In this document: positions 46,100-54,818 of the stretch, one piece after another
Position numbering within the stretch: position 1 is the first letter of the stretch
Layout of the letters: every line of letters begins with the position of its first letter
Assembly (NCBI GenBank): GCA_965228005.1
Contig: CBDDGV010000002.1
Coordinates: 186,001-250,000 of the forward strand
Length of the DNA stretch: 64,000 nt
DNA from: JBCCXZ01 sp965228005
GTDB taxonomy: Bacteria > Planctomycetota > Planctomycetia > Pirellulales > Lacipirellulaceae
Direction: 5' to 3'
The notes under the pieces: model-generated
The model's database searches: none
What the model was told of the DNA's origin: nothing
What the model saw: only the letters and a program-made list of their open reading frames with translations
Translations under genes and position numbers: made by a program

Positions 46100-47374
46100 C
46101 TAGGCGCTCTCGAGGCGACCGGAGTCGATCCGCTGCACGCGCACGCGGAGGATGCGCCGCTTGGTGACTTCCAGCACCTCGATGCGTGCGGTGTCGTTCC
46201 AGTGGAACCCCTCGCCGGTGCGGGGGACGCGGCCCAACTCAGAGAAAACAAAGCCGCCGATCGTGTCGAAGTCGCCGTCGTCCGGCAGGCTGATGCGGAG
46301 AGCCTCGTTCACGTCGTCCACGTGGGCCCGGCCGAGGGCCTCGCAGGTGGTCTCGTCGATCAGAACGATCTCCTGCTCCTCCTCGGCGTCGTACTCGTCG
46401 ACGATCTCCCCGACGATCTCTTCCAGCACGTCCTCGATCGTCACCAGACCCGAGACGCCGCCGTACTCGTCGACCACCATCGCGATGTGCGTGCGGGTCT
46501 GCTGGAACATCTGCAGCAGGTCGTCCAGCCTTTTGGTCTCGGGGACGAAGAGCGCCTTGCGGACCAGGTCGCGGATCGGGGTCCTCGAGACGGCGTCGCC
46601 GGTGGCGAGCTCCGGCAGCAGGTCCTTGCTGTACAACACGCCCACGATGTCGTCGCGGTCTTCGCTGTAGGCGGGGGTGCGGGTGTGGGCCGACTCGATG
46701 ACGGTGGCCACGACTTCCTCCCAGGGGGCGTCCACCTGCACCATCTTCATGTCGGTGCGCGGCGTCATGATCTTGGAGACGTCTGCGTCGCCCAGCTCGA
46801 TGACGCCCTCGATCATCTCGCGGGCGTCCTCCTCGAGCAGTCCCTCGCGGTGCCCCTCGGTGACGATGGTGCGGATCTCTTCCTCGAAGGTCTCCTCGTC
46901 CATGTTCTCCTGCGTTCGGCCTAGCAAGCGGTGCAGCCCCGTGTCGAGCAGCTTCGCCACCCAGACCGCGGGAGTGGCGGCGGCCGCGAGGACCTTCCAG
47001 ATCGGCCAGGTCGAGGCGAGGAACGGCTCGGCGAACACCCGAGACGCGGCCCAGGGCAGGCAGGTAAAGCAGAGCACGAGCGTGATGAACTCCGCCAGCA
47101 CGAACGGCAGCGGCTCCGGCTCGGCGTTGGTGAACACCAGCCCGGTAGCCACGACGAGCACAGCGATCGACAGCGTGAGCAGCACCTCCGCGCCGAGGGC
47201 GACCGCCTCGTGCAGGCGGAGGATTTCGCCGAAGCGGTCGGTCAGCCCCCGGCGGCTGCAGACCTCCTCCAACTCGTGCCGCGAGAAGTTGCGCAGGGCG
47301 CGCACGCCCAGGCTGGCGAACACCGTGGCGGCCGCGCCGGCCGCGAACATCCAGTAAGCGGCGGCGGCGGTCAT
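46100..47374 (-). CDS. CBS/CorC-HlyC transporter-associated membrane protein (hemolysin family)
   Basis: 424 residues from ATG 47374, which overlaps the ybeY stop as ATGA. Residues 1-150 form a DUF21-like (CNNM) membrane domain of four hydrophobic segments (AAYWMFAAGAAATVFASLGV, LLTLSIAVLVVATGLVF). Two CBS motifs follow (IMTPRTDMKMVQVD to HTRTPAYSEDRDDIVGVLYS; TRTHIAMVVDEYGGVSGLVT then EDVLEEIVGEIVDEYD). The C-terminal CorC_HlyC domain carries DFDTIGGFVFSELGRVPRTG. Members are linked to Mg2+/Co2+ efflux or resistance. Neighbour of ybeY, as in many bacteria. Confidence 0.9.
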   Translation of the reverse strand: MTAAAAYWMFAAGAAATVFASLGVRALRNFSRHELEEVCSRRGLTDRFGEILRLHEAVALGAEVLLTLSIAVLVVATGLVFTNAEPEPLPFVLAEFITLVLCFTCLPWAASRVFAEPFLASTWPIWKVLAAAATPAVWVAKLLDTGLHRLLGRTQENMDEETFEEEIRTIVTEGHREGLLEEDAREMIEGVIELGDADVSKIMTPRTDMKMVQVDAPWEEVVATVIESAHTRTPAYSEDRDDIVGVLYSKDLLPELATGDAVSRTPIRDLVRKALFVPETKRLDDLLQMFQQTRTHIAMVVDEYGGVSGLVTIEDVLEEIVGEIVDEYDAEEEQEIVLIDETTCEALGRAHVDDVNEALRISLPDDGDFDTIGGFVFSELGRVPRTGEGFHWNDTARIEVLEVTKRRILRVRVQRIDSGRLESA

Positions 47375-47910
47375 CCGGTCAGCGGCTCCGTCGCCCCTAA
47401 GGCGTTCAGCACCCGCGCTTCCGCTACGCGCATCTCGGCCGCTTCCTCGGGCGCCTTGTCTCGGTAGCCAACCAGGTGCAGCGTGCCGTGCACCACGTAG
47501 AGCAATGCCTCGTCGACGGGCGTGCGCCCGAACTCCTCCGCGTTCGCGGCGGCGGTGTCGGTGCTCACGACGACCTCGCCCTGCAGCCGCTCGCCCGGTT
47601 CGGAGAACGTGAAGCTGATCACGTCGGTCGGGTAGTCGTGGCTGAGGTACTCGCGGTTGATGCGGTGGATCGTCTCGTCGTCGACCAACGCGACGCTCAC
47701 CTCCGCCGAGTCCACGGAGGCGCCCGCCAACACCGCGCACACGGCGGACCGGACCCTTTCGGCTGCGATGACAAGCGTAGACTGCTCGTCGGCGACCTGA
47801 ACCTCGACACGCGCAACGCCGCTAGGCGGGGGACACTCGCCTTCGTCCGACAGACCGCAGGCGGCGGTTTCGGCTTCGGGGCGTGGTGCGGGTTCCGGAA
47901 GAGGGGGCAT
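47371..47910 (-). CDS. ybeY: Endoribonuclease YbeY, variant metal site
   Basis: 179 residues. UPF0054 hallmarks are INREYLSHDYPTDVISFTFS and EALLYVVHGTLHLVGYRDKA. In most YbeY the zinc motif is H-G-x-L-H-L-x-G-Y-D-H; here the third His is replaced (GYRDK), although the first two remain. The N-terminal ~40 residues are Pro/Glu-rich and not part of the fold. YbeY matures 16S rRNA 3' ends and takes part in ribosome quality control. The start abuts the pgpH stop and the end overlaps the CBS gene. Confidence 0.9.
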   Translation of the reverse strand: MPPLPEPAPRPEAETAACGLSDEGECPPPSGVARVEVQVADEQSTLVIAAERVRSAVCAVLAGASVDSAEVSVALVDDETIHRINREYLSHDYPTDVISFTFSEPGERLQGEVVVSTDTAAANAEEFGRTPVDEALLYVVHGTLHLVGYRDKAPEEAAEMRVAEARVLNALGATEPLTG

Positions 47911-50172
47911 TTAGGCGGATTCTTGTCCCGGGTACTTCACACGGCCATGGTACACCGCGGTCAGCGATTTGACCAAACTCTCCCCCACGGTGTGCAGTTC
48001 TTCAAGGGTCAGACCGCATTCGTCGAACTGCCCGTCGAGCAGCCGCTTCATCGAGATGTCTTCCACCAGGTTCTCGATCCGCGAGGCGGTCGGCTCCTTC
48101 AGGGCCCGGCTGGCGCTCTCCACGGCGTCGGCGAGCATCAGGACGCCCGCCTCACGCGTTTGAGGCTTCGGGCCGGGGTAGCGGAACGAGCTCTCGTCGA
48201 TCTCCCCGCCGTCGGGGTCGTTGCTCTGCTGCTCGCTCGCCTGCCGGTAGAAGTACTCGACTAGCGTGGTGCCGTGGTGCTGCTGGATGAAATCGATGAT
48301 CGGCTCGGGCAGGTGGTGCTGGCGTCCGAGGTCGGCCCCGTCTTTGACGTGGGCGATGATCACCAGGGTGCTCATCGCCGGCACGAGGGCGTCGTGGCGG
48401 TTGTCGCCGGACTGGTTCTCGATGAAGTAGCCCGGCTTGAGCATCTTGCCGATGTCGTGGAAGTAGGCGCCCACCCGAACCAACAGCCCGCGGGCCCCGA
48501 TCGACTCGGCCGCCGCCTCGGCGAGCGAGGCGACCGTGATGGAGTGGTTGTAGGTGCCCGGCGCGCGGCGGATCAGCTCCTGCAGCAGCGGGTGGGCGGG
48601 GTCGCCCAGCTCGATGAGGCTGAGGTCGGTCTGCACGCGGAACACGCGTTCGACCGTCGGCAGGATCACCGTCATCAACGCCCCCGCGAAGAACGACCAG
48701 AGGGCCATCCGCACGCCGCGCTCCAGCAGCAGCTCGAGCGGGTCGCCGCTGAGCGAGCCGACGCCGATCGTGGTGAAGAACGCAACCCCGGCAGCGATCG
48801 AGCCCACCGCGAACAGCTTGCTGCGGGTCCGCACGTCGCGGAGCGAGAGGATCGCCCCGGCCGACGCGGCCATCACCACCAGCGTGTGGTCGAGGTTGTG
48901 GTTGAGCGAAACCGCCGCCACCAGCACGACCGCGGCGGTGAGCAGCAGCGCCGTCTCCTGCTGGTACGCGACCGTCACGGTCATCGCGAAAATCAGGATC
49001 GGGACCAGCTCGGCGCCCCAGGCGTGGGGGTAGACCGTCAGCGCCGAGGCCACCACCAGCAACACCAACGCCAGCATCTTGCAGTACTGGCCGAGGTCCG
49101 AGAGCACCTCGCTGTTGCGGGCCTTCAGGTAGAATCCGCACAGCGTGTAGAGCGCGATGTAGAGCCCGAACACCGCCAGGCTACGCTCGACCTTCCCGGC
49201 CCAGGTCTGGTTGCCGAGCATCTGTGCGTGTTCTAGCCCGAGCAGCTCGATGTCCTGGGCGTCCAATGGCCGGCCGGCCTTTGCGAGCGTGTCTTCGCCG
49301 TGCCGGTAGGTCTTCGTCTGCAGCGGCACGTCGGCGGCGGCCTCGTCTTGCGACCTGCGCGTCTCTTCCACGTTCTGTTCAAGCGTGGGCTCCATCCGCG
49401 GGGCGAGCCAGGCATAAACCCGCTGTCCGATCTCCAGCGAAGCCATCTCTTCGTTCAGCGAGCGGAGCAGGGACGCCTGGACGCTCTCCACCAGCAGGTC
49501 GGAGGTCTCCCGCTTCACGGGCGCGGCGTAGTCCTCGCCGTCGAGCACGCGGACGAACACCTCGCTGGCGTTGGCGCCCTCGGGCAGGCTCTCCAGGATG
49601 CCCCACTGCACGATCGGGGCGAGCGAGGCGTCTAACGCCCGCTCGAAACCCTGGATCGCGTCCTCACTTTCGAACGCCTTCCGCAACCTGGCGAACTGCT
49701 CCTCGAGTTCTTCCTGCGTCGGGTCCGGGGTGCCCGGGGCGGCCGGCAGGCTGAACCGCGCCCACAACTCGGGGTCAGCCGCTTCGAGGCTTTCTTCCGA
49801 GAGCAGCTCGCCGATCTCGGCGACGAGCTTGGCCCGCAGCTGGGAGATCGGCGTCGGGTCGTGGTCGTACACCGCCACGGCCAGGTCGCGGGCTTTCTTG
49901 CGTTCCTCGGCGGTCGCTTCGAGGTCGGGCTGTTTGAAATCGACCCGCGCGACGATGTCGCGGAAGGGCACGTCGCCCTCGCGCGGCTCGAAGGGCGGTT
50001 CCCAGCCGCGTGAGAGGCCCCACAGGACGAACGCGAGCAGGATGCACAGCCCCAGCCGCAGCAACACGGCCCCGCGTTGCAGCTGGTTCAGCGCACTCGC
50101 CCACGGGCCGGGCGGGAGCTCGACCGAGGCGACGCGTTGCTGCCGGGTGCGTTTTTGGTTGCCGTTTGCCAT
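47911..50172 (-). CDS. pgpH: 7TMR-HD phosphodiesterase, PgpH-like (c-di-AMP)
   Basis: 753 residues. One N-terminal helix (GAVLLRLGLCILLAFVLWGL) is followed by an extracytoplasmic 7TMR-HDED domain of ~260 residues (DIVARVDFKQPDLEATAEER) and a seven-helix membrane bundle (~residues 330-510). The cytosolic HD domain has NHSITVASLAEAAAESIGA, VRVGAYFHDIGKMLKPGYF, NQSGDNRHD and IIDFIQQHHGTTLVEYFYRQ. The HD ligands H-HD-D pattern is complete. PgpH enzymes hydrolyse c-di-AMP, which regulates wall and potassium balance (family knowledge). Part of the phoH-pgpH-ybeY block. Confidence 0.93.
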   Translation of the reverse strand: MANGNQKRTRQQRVASVELPPGPWASALNQLQRGAVLLRLGLCILLAFVLWGLSRGWEPPFEPREGDVPFRDIVARVDFKQPDLEATAEERKKARDLAVAVYDHDPTPISQLRAKLVAEIGELLSEESLEAADPELWARFSLPAAPGTPDPTQEELEEQFARLRKAFESEDAIQGFERALDASLAPIVQWGILESLPEGANASEVFVRVLDGEDYAAPVKRETSDLLVESVQASLLRSLNEEMASLEIGQRVYAWLAPRMEPTLEQNVEETRRSQDEAAADVPLQTKTYRHGEDTLAKAGRPLDAQDIELLGLEHAQMLGNQTWAGKVERSLAVFGLYIALYTLCGFYLKARNSEVLSDLGQYCKMLALVLLVVASALTVYPHAWGAELVPILIFAMTVTVAYQQETALLLTAAVVLVAAVSLNHNLDHTLVVMAASAGAILSLRDVRTRSKLFAVGSIAAGVAFFTTIGVGSLSGDPLELLLERGVRMALWSFFAGALMTVILPTVERVFRVQTDLSLIELGDPAHPLLQELIRRAPGTYNHSITVASLAEAAAESIGARGLLVRVGAYFHDIGKMLKPGYFIENQSGDNRHDALVPAMSTLVIIAHVKDGADLGRQHHLPEPIIDFIQQHHGTTLVEYFYRQASEQQSNDPDGGEIDESSFRYPGPKPQTREAGVLMLADAVESASRALKEPTASRIENLVEDISMKRLLDGQFDECGLTLEELHTVGESLVKSLTAVYHGRVKYPGQESA

Positions 50173-50191
50173 GCTCGGAGCGGCCCGCGGG

Positions 50192-51139
50192 CTACTTCTT
50201 CTTCTTGGGGGCGTCGTCGTAGGCGCGGACGATGTCTTGCACCAACCGGTGCCGGACGATGTCCTGCGCCGAGAGCCGGACCTGCGCGAAGCCCTCGATG
50301 TTCCGCAACCGGGAGAGCGCGTCGATCAGACCGCTTTTGGTGTGCGGGGGCAGGTCGATCTGGGTCGTGTCGCCGGAGACCACGACCCGCGAGCCCTCGC
50401 CCATGCGGGTGAGGAACATCTTCATCTGCGAGACGGTCGTGTTCTGGGCCTCGTCCATGATGATGAAGGCGTTGTTGAGCGTCCGGCCCCGCATGTACGC
50501 CAGGGGGACGACCTCAATCACGTCGTCGTCCATGTAGCGGCGCACCTGCTCGAAGTCCATCATCTCGCGGAGCGCGTCGAGCAAGGGCCGGAGGTACGGG
50601 TTGATCTTCGCCTGCAGGTCGCCGGGGAGGTAGCCGAGGCTCTCGCCCGCCTCGACCGCGGGGCGGACGAGGACGATCTTGCGGATGCGCTGCTCCTTGA
50701 GCGCCTCGACGGCGGTGGCCACGGCCAGGTAGGTCTTGCCCGTGCCGGCGGGGCCGATGCAGAACACCAACTCGCGGTCGCGGATCGCTTTCACGTAGGC
50801 CGCCTGGCCGCCCGTGCGGGGCTTGATCGATTTGCCGATCTGCACGTCGATCGGCGCCGTCTCGACCTTTGGGCCGTCGCCGGTGACGCGCTCCAGCAGG
50901 GTGGTCACCTGATCGGACAGGACGTGCCCTTCGCGGCTGACCGATTCGCGCAGCTCTTCCAGCACGGCGGTGGCGTCGGCCACGGCCCGCTCGTCACCCT
51001 GCACGAAGATCTTGCCGTCGCGGGCAGAGATTTTGGCGGCGGGGATGGTGCTGCGGATCTGCTTCAGATGCTGATCGTTGGTCCCGAACAGGCGGAGAAG
51101 CCGGTCGGGGTCACCCACCGAGATGGTCGCTTCGATCAT
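50192..51139 (-). CDS. PhoH-like ATPase (PhoH/YbeZ type)
   Basis: 315 residues from ATG 51139; the frame extends to 51340 but the added residues are Pro/Gly-rich and unconserved. An N-terminal KH-like RNA-binding segment (TISVGDPDRLLRLFGTNDQH) precedes the PhoH core: Walker A GPAGTGKTYLAVATA, KIVLVRPAVEAGESLGYLPG, Walker B NAFIIMDEAQN and GSRVVVSGDTTQIDLP. YbeZ-type proteins act with YbeY in RNA processing; ybeY two genes downstream supports this. Confidence 0.93.
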   Translation of the reverse strand: MIEATISVGDPDRLLRLFGTNDQHLKQIRSTIPAAKISARDGKIFVQGDERAVADATAVLEELRESVSREGHVLSDQVTTLLERVTGDGPKVETAPIDVQIGKSIKPRTGGQAAYVKAIRDRELVFCIGPAGTGKTYLAVATAVEALKEQRIRKIVLVRPAVEAGESLGYLPGDLQAKINPYLRPLLDALREMMDFEQVRRYMDDDVIEVVPLAYMRGRTLNNAFIIMDEAQNTTVSQMKMFLTRMGEGSRVVVSGDTTQIDLPPHTKSGLIDALSRLRNIEGFAQVRLSAQDIVRHRLVQDIVRAYDDAPKKKK

Positions 51140-51394
51140 ACGGGAGACGGCTGCGCCCTGGCGGCCGCCTTGTGACCTGTGTCCCGGCGGAGACGGCGAG
51201 GGTCCCCTGCTCTGCCCCGGGAACCGCGCGTCAACCTGAGGCGCGGCACGTTTACTAGTCAGCTCAACTATACCTAACCGGTCTGGGACGCCACCAGCGT
51301 TTGTGGCCGCAACCAACGCTAAGCTGCTGCAAGGGAGCAACTTACGGCCCGAGAGATTCGCTGCACAGGAGCCTTAGAACCGAGACAAACCGCC

Positions 51395-52291
51395 CTACCA
51401 CCACAACACGGCCAGCGGGGCGGTCATCAGCAGCGAGTCGAGCACGTCTAGCACGCCGCCCATGCCGGGCAGCCAGTCGCTGGAATCCTTGACGCCGGAG
51501 TCTCGCTTCAGGAGCGACTCGGTGAGGTCGCCGACGACCCCGATCACGTTCAAGAAGAAGCAGTAGACGCCCGTGCCCAACAGGCTCGGCTCCCGCTCGG
51601 GGTTCATCTCGGGGACGAGCCAGCAGAGCAGCAGCGCCGAGACGACCGTCGAGATGGCGATCCCGCCGAGCGTGCCCTCCCACGTCTTGCCGGGGCTCAG
51701 CCGGGGCGCCAGTTTCGTGCGGCCGAAGAGCCGGCCGACCGCGTACTGCCCGGTGTCGCTGAGCTTGACGGTGAAGATCAACGAGCCGAGCGCCACCAGC
51801 CCCATCGCCCCTTCCTTGGCGTTGGTGGGGTCGTCGAACAACCGCAGCCGCACGAGGAAGCTCATCAGCACGCCGACGTAGAGCACCGAGAGCGAACCGA
51901 GCCCGATGCTGACGATCGACGACTTCATCGCCGCTTCGCCGGGCGGGTGCTCTTCGGTTGTGAAGCGTCGCAGCTCGCCCAGCAGCGAGACGAACAGCCC
52001 CGCCATCGTGCCGAGCATCAACCAGCCCATCAGCCCGTAGGGCACGTCGAAAAACACCGGCACACTGATCGCCGCCACCGGCAGGACGGTGCCGATGCGC
52101 ATGGTGAACGGCCAGGGGTCGGCGCCGCGGGCGCGGTACATCCGGAGCATCTCGCCCGAGGCGAGCCACGCCGCGACGATCGCCAGCGGGGTAAGCACGG
52201 AGCCGGGACGGGGCGCAACGGCGTCCAGCCACGTGAGCACGGAAAAACCGATGACGATAGTCGCCCCGACGATCAGCCGTTGTCGCAGCAC
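51395..52291 (-). CDS. cdsA: Phosphatidate cytidylyltransferase
   Basis: 298 residues, GTG start at 52289-52291, ~8 membrane segments. The C-terminal signature is LLKRDSGVKDSSDWLPGMGG followed by VLDVLDSLLM. Compared with the textbook motif (KR-x4-KD-x5-PGHGG-x2-DR-x-DS) the His of PGHGG is Met and the Arg of DR is Val; the acidic Lys-Asp and Asp-Ser residues are kept. Such substitutions occur in other CdsA branches. It makes CDP-diacylglycerol for phospholipids. uppS lies 15 bases upstream. Confidence 0.9.
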   Translation of the reverse strand: MLRQRLIVGATIVIGFSVLTWLDAVAPRPGSVLTPLAIVAAWLASGEMLRMYRARGADPWPFTMRIGTVLPVAAISVPVFFDVPYGLMGWLMLGTMAGLFVSLLGELRRFTTEEHPPGEAAMKSSIVSIGLGSLSVLYVGVLMSFLVRLRLFDDPTNAKEGAMGLVALGSLIFTVKLSDTGQYAVGRLFGRTKLAPRLSPGKTWEGTLGGIAISTVVSALLLCWLVPEMNPEREPSLLGTGVYCFFLNVIGVVGDLTESLLKRDSGVKDSSDWLPGMGGVLDVLDSLLMTAPLAVLWW

Positions 52292-52306
52292 GCGCAGCTC
52301 TTGTCG

Positions 52307-53107
52307 CTAGGGTGAATCGGGAGGAGCGTCGCCGGGCTGGGACGGGCCGCCGGGTTGGGAGAGGCCGCCAAACTTGCGGTTCCGCCGCGCGAACGCCGCG
52401 ATCGCCTCGTGCAGCGCCTGCTCGTCGAAGTCGGGCCAGCAACGCTCGGTGACCCAGATCTCCGCGTAGCTCACCTGCCAGAGCAAGAAGTTGCTGATCC
52501 GCAGCTCACCCGCGGTGCGGACCAGCAGGTCGGGGTCGGCGGCGCCGGCGGTGTACAGGTGGTCGGCGATGGTCTGCTCCGTGACCCCAGCGGGGTCGAG
52601 CTCCCCCGCAGCGGCCTTGCGGGCGATCTCCCGCGTAGCGTCGAGGATCTCAGCCCGGCCCCCGTAGTTGATCGCCAGGTTGAGCCACATCCCGCTGTTC
52701 GACGCGCTCTGCCGGACCGTCTCGTCCAGCTCGGCGAGCACCTCGCCCGGGATGCCGTCTCGGCGGCCGATCATCCGGGCGCGGATGTTGTTCTCCATGA
52801 TCGTGGAGCGCTCTTCGATCGCGTACTGCTGCAGCAGGTGCATGAGGAAGTCGATTTCTTCCTGCGGCCGCTTCCAGTTCTCGCTGGAGAGGCAGTAGAG
52901 CGTGAGCTGCCCGATGCCCAGCCGGGCCGATTCTTCGGTGGTCCTCCGGACCGAGTCGACGCCGCGGCGGTGGCCCTCGATCCGCGGCAGGTTGCGCCGC
53001 TGGGCCCAGCGGCCGTTGCCGTCCATGATCACCGCGATGTGCCGGGGCCAGCGGTCGCGGGGGACTTCGGCGAGGAGCGTCGGCAGCGGGGCTTCGGCCG
53101 TTTTCAT
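52307..53107 (-). CDS. uppS: Isoprenyl transferase (undecaprenyl-diphosphate synthase)
   Basis: 266 residues. Signatures are HIAVIMDGNGRWAQRRNLPR, IEGHRRGVDSVRRTTEESAR, LTLYCLSSENWKRPQEEIDF, NLAINYGGRAEILDATREIA, DPDLLVRTAGELRISNFLLW and SYAEIWVTERCWPDFDEQ. It builds the C55 lipid carrier for cell-wall and O-antigen synthesis. A 25-residue Pro-rich tail (GGPSQPGDAPPDSP) is additional. Forms the conserved uppS-cdsA pair. The gap to purA holds palindrome E4. Confidence 0.97.
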   Translation of the reverse strand: MKTAEAPLPTLLAEVPRDRWPRHIAVIMDGNGRWAQRRNLPRIEGHRRGVDSVRRTTEESARLGIGQLTLYCLSSENWKRPQEEIDFLMHLLQQYAIEERSTIMENNIRARMIGRRDGIPGEVLAELDETVRQSASNSGMWLNLAINYGGRAEILDATREIARKAAAGELDPAGVTEQTIADHLYTAGAADPDLLVRTAGELRISNFLLWQVSYAEIWVTERCWPDFDEQALHEAIAAFARRNRKFGGLSQPGGPSQPGDAPPDSP

Positions 53108-53155
53108 CGCGGGGTTCGCTGGACTACTTCTTCATTGCGGAAGGGCTCTAGGGGC

Positions 53156-53236
53156 TATTGTGGGAGGGCTCTCCGAGCCCGATTTCGCTTCGCACTAGAA
53201 AGCGTCATCGGCCTCGGAGAGGCCTCCCACAAACGG
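53156..53236. repeat. Middle-layer palindrome alone (element E4)
   Basis: TGTGGGAGGGCTCTCCGAGC plus CCGAT (53160-53183) faces ATCGGCCTCGGAGAGGCCTC plus CCACA (53207-53231). Both arms are also hairpins (GGGCTC-TCC-GAGCCC; GGCCTC-GGA-GAGGCC). The double-hairpin core is missing; only 23 bases of spacer lie between. This shows the middle layer moves or survives independently of the core. Confidence 0.85.
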
Positions 53237-53268
53237 TTCCTTACAGAGCCGGTCTGTGACCCAATGTT

Positions 53269-54567
53269 CTACAGCGCCCCGGCCCCGACCGCGATGGTCT
53301 GCGTCCGTTCCGGGCCCACCGAGGCGTACTCCACCGGCACGCCGATCAGCTCCGAAACCCGCTTCAGGTAGGCCCGGGCCTCGGCCGGCAGGTCTGCCAG
53401 CTCCCGGGCCGCGGTGAGGTCTTGGCTCCAGCCCGGCATTGTCTCGTAGACCGGTTTCACCCGGCGGAGGTCGTCGACGTGGCTGGGGAAACGCCGGCTC
53501 CGCTGGCCGTCGAGCTCGTACTCGGTGCAGATGGAGAGTTCGCCGATGCCGCTCAGCACGTCGAGGAGCATTACCGAAACCGCGTCCACGCCGCTCAGCC
53601 GGGCCGTGTAGCGGATGGCGACCGTGTCGATCCAGCCGCAGCGGCGGGGCCGCTTGGTGACGGTGCCGTACTCGTTGCCCTGGTCACGGATCTGCTGGCC
53701 GGTGTCGTCGTGCAGCTCGGTCGGGAACGGCCCCCCGCCCACGCGGGTCGAGTACGCCTTCACGATGCCAAGAGTGTGCCCCACGTGTTTGGCCGGCAGC
53801 CCCGAGCCGCTCGCCACGCCCACGCCGGAGCTGTTGCTGCTGGTGACGAACGGGAACGTGCCATGATCGACGTCCAGCAGCGAGCCCTGCGCGCCCTCGA
53901 ACAGCACCCGCTTGCCGTCCTCGACCGCGTTCAGCAGGTAGTCGGTCGTGTCGGCGACGTACGGCCGGATGCGCTCGGCGTACTCGCTGTACTGCTTGGT
54001 GATCGCCGCGGGGTCGAGCGGCTCGAACCCCTTTGGGTGCATCGCCTGCAGCACGGGGTTCTTCGCTTCGCAGATGTGCTCCACCTTGGCGGCAAACTCT
54101 TCGTGGTAGAGGTCGCCCAGCCGCAACGCGAGCGAGCGGCCGACCTTGTCGCGGTAGCACGGCCCGATGCCGCGTTGGGTGGTTCCGATGTCCTCGCCGT
54201 CGGAGGTGTTCGTGTCGAGGGCCCGGTCCTCGGCGAAGTGCCAGGGGAAGATGACGTGCGCGCGGTCGCTCAGCAGCAGGTTGTCGCAGTCTTCCACGTT
54301 GCGGCCGACGAGCTCGTCGAGCTCCTCGATCACCTTGGCGGGGTTGATCACCACGCCGCCGGCGATGACGCAGGTGACCCCGGGCGTGAGCACGCCGCTG
54401 GGCAGCAGCGAGAGCTTGTAGACCTCGTCGCCGACCACCACGGTGTGGCCGGCGTTGGCGCCGCCTTGGTAGCGGACGACGATGTCGTGCTGCGGGGTCA
54501 GCAAATCGACGATCTTGCCCTTGGCTTCGTCGCCCCACTGCAAACCGATGACGCAGGTGCCTGCCAC
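53269..54567 (-). CDS. purA: Adenylosuccinate synthetase
   Basis: 432 residues, GTG start (54565-54567). The phosphate loop is QWGDEAKGKIVD (Ala replaces the usual Gly after Glu). Other landmarks are YQGGANAGHTVVVGDEVYKL, LLPSGVLTPGVTCVIAGGVV, GTTQRGIGPCYRDKVGR, VLFEGAQGSLLDVDHGTFPF and VTSSNSSGVGVASGSGLPA. It joins IMP and aspartate with GTP hydrolysis in AMP synthesis. Divergent from the 54819 gene. Confidence 0.97.
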   Translation of the reverse strand: MAGTCVIGLQWGDEAKGKIVDLLTPQHDIVVRYQGGANAGHTVVVGDEVYKLSLLPSGVLTPGVTCVIAGGVVINPAKVIEELDELVGRNVEDCDNLLLSDRAHVIFPWHFAEDRALDTNTSDGEDIGTTQRGIGPCYRDKVGRSLALRLGDLYHEEFAAKVEHICEAKNPVLQAMHPKGFEPLDPAAITKQYSEYAERIRPYVADTTDYLLNAVEDGKRVLFEGAQGSLLDVDHGTFPFVTSSNSSGVGVASGSGLPAKHVGHTLGIVKAYSTRVGGGPFPTELHDDTGQQIRDQGNEYGTVTKRPRRCGWIDTVAIRYTARLSGVDAVSVMLLDVLSGIGELSICTEYELDGQRSRRFPSHVDDLRRVKPVYETMPGWSQDLTAARELADLPAEARAYLKRVSELIGVPVEYASVGPERTQTIAVGAGAL

Positions 54568-54818
54568 GTGATGCTTCCCCGACAGAGTTCGCCGACGGTA
54601 GCCGCGTGAAAGGCTCCCGCCGGACGGCGACTGGCTAGTGCAAAACGCCCTATTGTAGCCCCCGTGCCGCTAGCTGGAAGCGGGGGGAGCGTCTGAAGCG
54701 CAACGGATTGGCGGAGCCCGAAGCGGGGTGGCCGCCCACTTACGCGTCTGGTAGAAGCCCACGCGCGGGCGCGCGAAGACAAGGCGTCCGTGTGCCTTGA
54801 ACCGGTTGGGGAACATCG

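Noticed and set aside
44375..46924. 849-aa plus-strand open frame across the lipoprotein and CBS genes
   Set aside because: Antisense to three well-supported genes; no recognisable fold.
47375..47740. N-terminal extension of the CBS-protein frame
   Set aside because: It is an out-of-frame reading of ybeY; the ATG at 47374 overlapping the ybeY stop is the natural start.
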